Source of the DNA: JAIEPT01 sp038217425
Lineage (GTDB): Bacteria > Planctomycetota > Planctomycetia > Gemmatales > Gemmataceae
NCBI GenBank assembly: GCA_038217425.1
Contig: JBBQPM010000244.1
Span: 1 to 8,747, forward strand
DNA: 8,747 nucleotides
Reading direction: 5' to 3'
Below are positions 5,829-8,747 of the stretch, piece after piece. The stretch's first letter is position 1. The number at the start of each line of letters is the position of its first letter. Under the pieces are notes generated by a model. It made no database searches. It was not told the origin of the DNA and saw only the letters and a program-made list of their open reading frames with translations. Both the position numbers and the translations under genes were made by a program.

Positions 5829-7493
5829 ATGCTTGCCGCGTTTCTTCTCGCCGCGTCGCTCCTCGGCCAAACGCCGCCCCTCGACCTCGGCGGCGTCACC
5901 GAAAAACACGTCATGATGCCGATGCGCGACGGCGTCAAGCTCTCCGCGTATCTCTACTTCCCCGACGGCCAAGGCCCCTGGCCCGTCATCTACGAACAAC
6001 GCTACGCTGACCTGAAAGGCGCCGAGACCCGGAAAACCAACGCCCGGCTCGCCAAGGCGGGCTACGTCGTCTGCGCCCAGAGCTTTCGCGGCGCCCAGCT
6101 CTCCGAAGGAACCTGGGTCGGCTACCGCGCGCTCGGCTGGGGCGAGAAGAAAGACGGTTACGACAGCGTCCAGTGGCTCGCCAAACAGCCCTGGTCCACC
6201 GGCAAGATCGGTACCGTCGGCAGCTCGCAGGCGGGCTTCGCGCAGAACTTCCTCGCCGTCACGCAGCCGCCCAATCTCGTGTGCCAGTACATGATCGATA
6301 CCGGCCTCAGCCTCTTCCACGAAGGCTACCGCATCGGCGGCACGACGCGCCCGGAACGCTTCAAGTCGATGGACGTCGTCTGCCGCAATCCCGAGGACAA
6401 TCGCAAGCTCGTGAAGGAATGGTTCGCCCATCCGACCTACGACGTTTACTGGGCGGCCGAGGATTGCACGAAGCACTTCGGCAAGATGAACGTCCCGTGC
6501 TTCACGATCGGCAGCTGGTTCGACTTCATGTCGGTCGGCTCCATCGACAGCTTCGTCGGCCGGCAACATCAAGGCGGCGACAATTCGAAGGGGAAGCAGC
6601 AACTCATTCTCGGCCCCTGGCTGCATGGCCGAATCAAGAACACCAACAAGGCCAACGAAATGGTCTTCCCGCTGAACGCGAAGTTCGACCAGGAAGCCCA
6701 CATGATCCGCTGGTTCGATCATCACCTGAAGGGCATCGACAACGGCGTCATGAAAGACCGGGCCGTGCGTTACTACGTGATGGGCGCGGTCGGCGAGAAG
6801 GACGCTCCCGGCAACGAATGGCGCACGGCGCCGACTTGGCCCGTGCCGGCGAAGGAAACCTCGTATTTCTTACATTCCGCCCCCGTGCCCGTGGTGTTTG
6901 AGCCTACGAGATCGGGAGTGTTGAGCGAAGTCCGCGATATCGGTTTGGCGGTCGGTACGTCGTTTCAAGCCGATCCGCTCAAGCCCAACCAAATTGTCGG
7001 TAAAGGTTTCCCCGGCGGCATCGACGCTCGTCCGTTTGAAAAACAAGAACAGGTCTGCACCTTCACCAGCGATGTGCTGAAGGAACCGGTCGAATGGACC
7101 GGCAAAGTCCAGGCCGAGCTGTACGTCGCCTCGGACGCGCCGGATACCGATTTCATCGTGCGCATCAGCGACGTCTACCCGGATGGGCGTTCAATGCTGC
7201 TCATCGACTACGTACGCCGAGCGCGGTACCGCGAGGGATACGACAAAGAAGTGATGCTCGAACCCGGTAAGGTCGCCAAGATCGCGTTCGACGTCGGCTC
7301 GCTCAGCCAGGTATTCAACAAAGGCCATCGCATTCGCGTGACAATCGCCAGCACCGGCGCCCCGTTCTACGAGCCGAATCCCAACACCGGCGAGCCGCTG
7401 ACGATCGCCTTTCCCGCCAAAACGAAGATCGCCAACAATGTGGTGTTGCATAACACCGTCAACGCTTCGCGCATCCTGGCGCCCGTGAGATGA
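5829..7493 (+). CDS. Exported CocE/NonD-type (peptidase S15 fold) hydrolase
   Basis: A 554-residue protein. A short signal peptide (MLAAFLLAASLLG) is followed by MPMRDGVKLSAYLYFPDG, the usual opening of the X-Pro dipeptidyl-peptidase S15 / CocE alpha/beta-hydrolase domain. The putative triad is visible: Ser133 in GSSQAG (nucleophile elbow), Asp232 in GSWFD, and His266 in GPWLHG. DGYDSVQWLAKQPWSTGKIG precedes the Ser as in CocE. Residues from about 330 form the C-terminal jelly-roll (PF08530-like: ELYVASDAPDTDFIVRISDV, GHRIRVTIAS). Family members cleave acyl or peptide-like ester/amide bonds; the substrate here is unknown. The usual GxSYxG elbow has Gln instead of Tyr. ATG 5829 is chosen because it begins the signal peptide. 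There is no Shine-Dalgarno, and an in-frame extension to a GTG at 5781 lies in the inverted repeat and is rejected. Confidence 0.9.
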   Translation: MLAAFLLAASLLGQTPPLDLGGVTEKHVMMPMRDGVKLSAYLYFPDGQGPWPVIYEQRYADLKGAETRKTNARLAKAGYVVCAQSFRGAQLSEGTWVGYRALGWGEKKDGYDSVQWLAKQPWSTGKIGTVGSSQAGFAQNFLAVTQPPNLVCQYMIDTGLSLFHEGYRIGGTTRPERFKSMDVVCRNPEDNRKLVKEWFAHPTYDVYWAAEDCTKHFGKMNVPCFTIGSWFDFMSVGSIDSFVGRQHQGGDNSKGKQQLILGPWLHGRIKNTNKANEMVFPLNAKFDQEAHMIRWFDHHLKGIDNGVMKDRAVRYYVMGAVGEKDAPGNEWRTAPTWPVPAKETSYFLHSAPVPVVFEPTRSGVLSEVRDIGLAVGTSFQADPLKPNQIVGKGFPGGIDARPFEKQEQVCTFTSDVLKEPVEWTGKVQAELYVASDAPDTDFIVRISDVYPDGRSMLLIDYVRRARYREGYDKEVMLEPGKVAKIAFDVGSLSQVFNKGHRIRVTIASTGAPFYEPNPNTGEPLTIAFPAKTKIANNVVLHNTVNASRILAPVR

Positions 7494-7532
7494 ACGGCGA
7501 ATTGACGAGTCGAACGGGGTCCGGTCTAGCTC

Positions 7533-8579
7533 ATGCACGCTGCTTCCTTCGCTGAAAAGTTGCTCGCCTGGTTCGACCAACACGCCCGGCCGCTCCCCTG
7601 GCGCACGACGCGCGACCCCTACGCCATCTGGATCAGCGAAGTGATGTTGCAGCAAACGCAAGTCGTCACCGTCGTCGGCTACTTCGCGCGCTTCCTCGAA
7701 CGCTTTCCGACGATCGCCGACCTGGCTCGGGCGGAGGAGTCCGACGTGCTCCGCCTGTGGGAGGGCCTGGGGTACTACAGCCGGGGCCGCAATCTGCATG
7801 CGGCCGCGCGCAGGATGGTCGCCGAGAACGGCGGCGAGTTTCCGCGCACCGCCGAGAATTTGCGGACGTATCCGGGTTTGGGACGCTACACGACGAACGC
7901 GGTGCTGTCGCAGGCGTACGATCTGCGGCTCCCGATTCTCGAAGCCAACAGCGTTCGGCTCCTGTGCCGGCTTTTCGGCGTGCGCGAAGATCCGAAAGCT
8001 CCCGCCACGCAGAAAAAGTTGTGGGCGCTTGCGGAGGATTTGCTACCGGAGCGTCGTGCGGGGGATTTCAATCAGGCGCTGATGGAGTTGGGCGCGCTGG
8101 TCTGTTCGCCGCGCGCACCGAGCTGTCTGTTGTGCCCGCTTTCGAAGCTGTGTAAAGCTCGCGAACTGGGCTTGCAGGAGTCGATTCCGCTCAAGGCGCA
8201 ACGGCCCAAGATCGAAGCAGTGCAAGAAGTCACGCTCGTGATCCGCAAGCGGGAAACGATCTTGCTCGGGCAACGACCGAAGGTTGGGCGCTGGGCGAAT
8301 CTGTGGGAGTTTCCCCGCCGGGCGCTCGCGGGGTCGCTGGAAGAAACCGCGAAGGACCTGGCAGGCGATTTGGGACTGACGATTGCGTTGGGTTCGGAGT
8401 TGGCGACGATCAAACATGGCGTGACGCGGTATCGAATCGAATTGGCATGCTGGGAAGCGACATGGCGTTCGGGGCAACCGCGTTCCGGCGAGTATCAGGA
8501 GCTGCGCTGGGTAAAACCGATGGAGTTGCCGGAGTATCCGCTGAGTCGGCCGCAACGGCGTCTGACGGCATTTGTTTAG
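7533..8579 (+). CDS. mutY: A/G-specific adenine glycosylase MutY, with non-canonical active-site residue
   Basis: A 348-residue protein, near the E. coli length (350). MutY removes adenine mispaired with 8-oxoguanine in base excision repair. Visible features: LPWRTTRDPYAIWISEVMLQQTQV with catalytic Glu36; GLGYYSRGRNLH; the helix-hairpin-helix region YPGLGRYTTNAV; the 4Fe-4S cluster Cys191-X6-Cys198-X2-Cys201-X5-Cys207; and a NUDIX-like C-terminal domain (about 227-345) containing LWEFPRR. Numbering runs exactly one behind E. coli through the cluster. Position 137, equivalent to catalytic Asp138, is Glu (PILEANSVRLL). In the C-terminal domain the FSH 8-oxoG-reading motif is replaced by Val297-Thr298-Arg299. 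The cluster and the C-terminal domain argue for MutY rather than Nth. The start lies 39 bp after the hydrolase stop with no clear Shine-Dalgarno, so co-transcription is plausible. Confidence 0.93.
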   Translation: MHAASFAEKLLAWFDQHARPLPWRTTRDPYAIWISEVMLQQTQVVTVVGYFARFLERFPTIADLARAEESDVLRLWEGLGYYSRGRNLHAAARRMVAENGGEFPRTAENLRTYPGLGRYTTNAVLSQAYDLRLPILEANSVRLLCRLFGVREDPKAPATQKKLWALAEDLLPERRAGDFNQALMELGALVCSPRAPSCLLCPLSKLCKARELGLQESIPLKAQRPKIEAVQEVTLVIRKRETILLGQRPKVGRWANLWEFPRRALAGSLEETAKDLAGDLGLTIALGSELATIKHGVTRYRIELACWEATWRSGQPRSGEYQELRWVKPMELPEYPLSRPQRRLTAFV

Positions 8580-8606
8580 CGCTCGCGTGGGATTACGCGA
8601 GCGCTA
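8577..8606. terminator. 12-bp perfect hairpin overlapping the mutY stop, between convergent genes
   Basis: TAGCGCTCGCGT (8577-8588) pairs perfectly with ACGCGAGCGCTA (8595-8606) around a 6-nt loop. The first three bases are the mutY stop codon. The converging minus-strand gene ends at 8628, 22 nt away, so the element could serve both transcripts. Neither side has a T-tract, so intrinsic termination is not proven; it may instead stabilise 3' ends. Confidence 0.6.
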
Positions 8607-8627
8607 AGGCGAGCGGCAGGTCTTGAT

Positions 8628-8747
8628 TTACCCACATCTCGGTTGTTTTGGTCGAATCAGGATGTCGTACTTGGGCAGCGTCGTCGAGCGTCCCAAGCGG
8701 GCTTCGTAGGGTTTCATGTCCTTCTTGGTGATGCGAATGCCGTCCGG
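8628..8747 (-). CDS. C-terminal fragment of an unidentified protein, cut by right edge
   Basis: The minus strand reads openly from the window edge for 39 codons to TAA at 8630-8628. The residues begin PDGIRITKKDMKPYEARLG and end with KYDILIRPKQPRCG. The frame has ordinary protein composition and ends just before the shared hairpin, which supports a real gene 3' end convergent with mutY. The fragment is too short, and lacks any motif, for me to name a family. Confidence 0.6.
   Translation of the reverse strand, partial: PDGIRITKKDMKPYEARLGRSTTLPKYDILIRPKQPRCG

Noticed and set aside
5511..6725. 404-codon minus-strand open frame
   Set aside because: It runs antisense through gcvH, the inverted repeat and the hydrolase. 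It is explained by GC-driven stop depletion, and no motif supports it.

Overview
The window is GC-rich, gene-dense bacterial chromosome. A planctomycete origin is my best inference. It rests on the style of the anonymous proteins (a zinc-ribbon membrane protein, a small exported helical Pro/Gly/Lys-rich protein), an unusual MutY with Glu in place of the catalytic Asp, and a CACAGAG-type palindromic repeat. No rRNA, tRNA, phage, transposase or CRISPR array is visible.

Layout. (1) The left third reads on the minus strand: the first 277 codons of a type VI secretion baseplate gene (tssK, running off the left edge), then, moving right and upstream of it, a zinc-ribbon single-pass membrane protein and a small exported protein with a possible STN/secretin-N0-like domain. 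(2) A divergent intergenic region (2590-2868) carries promoter-like sites for both directions. (3) The rest reads on the plus strand: a CvpA-family membrane protein, an exported coiled-coil protein with 28-residue tandem repeats, a strong hairpin, the glycine cleavage pair gcvT-gcvH, a 35-bp perfect inverted repeat, an exported CocE/NonD-type S15 hydrolase, and mutY. (4) A 12-bp hairpin overlaps the mutY stop. It separates mutY from the C-terminal 39 codons of an unidentified minus-strand gene that enters from the right edge.

How the genes relate. gcvT and gcvH are only 21 bp apart and almost certainly form one transcript. They supply the aminomethyltransferase and lipoyl-carrier parts of glycine cleavage; the decarboxylase gcvP is not in the window. 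The other genes look like individually transcribed housekeeping or envelope genes. tssK implies a T6SS locus to the left, but neither upstream gene is a recognisable T6SS component.

The points most worth a second look are the 35-bp palindrome, whose arms are built from three 9-bp imperfect repeats and which sits directly before a hydrolase start lacking a Shine-Dalgarno; the MutY with Asp-to-Glu at the catalytic position and no FSH motif; and the TssK fragment in an apparently planctomycete background. I did not find a clear new multi-gene system.
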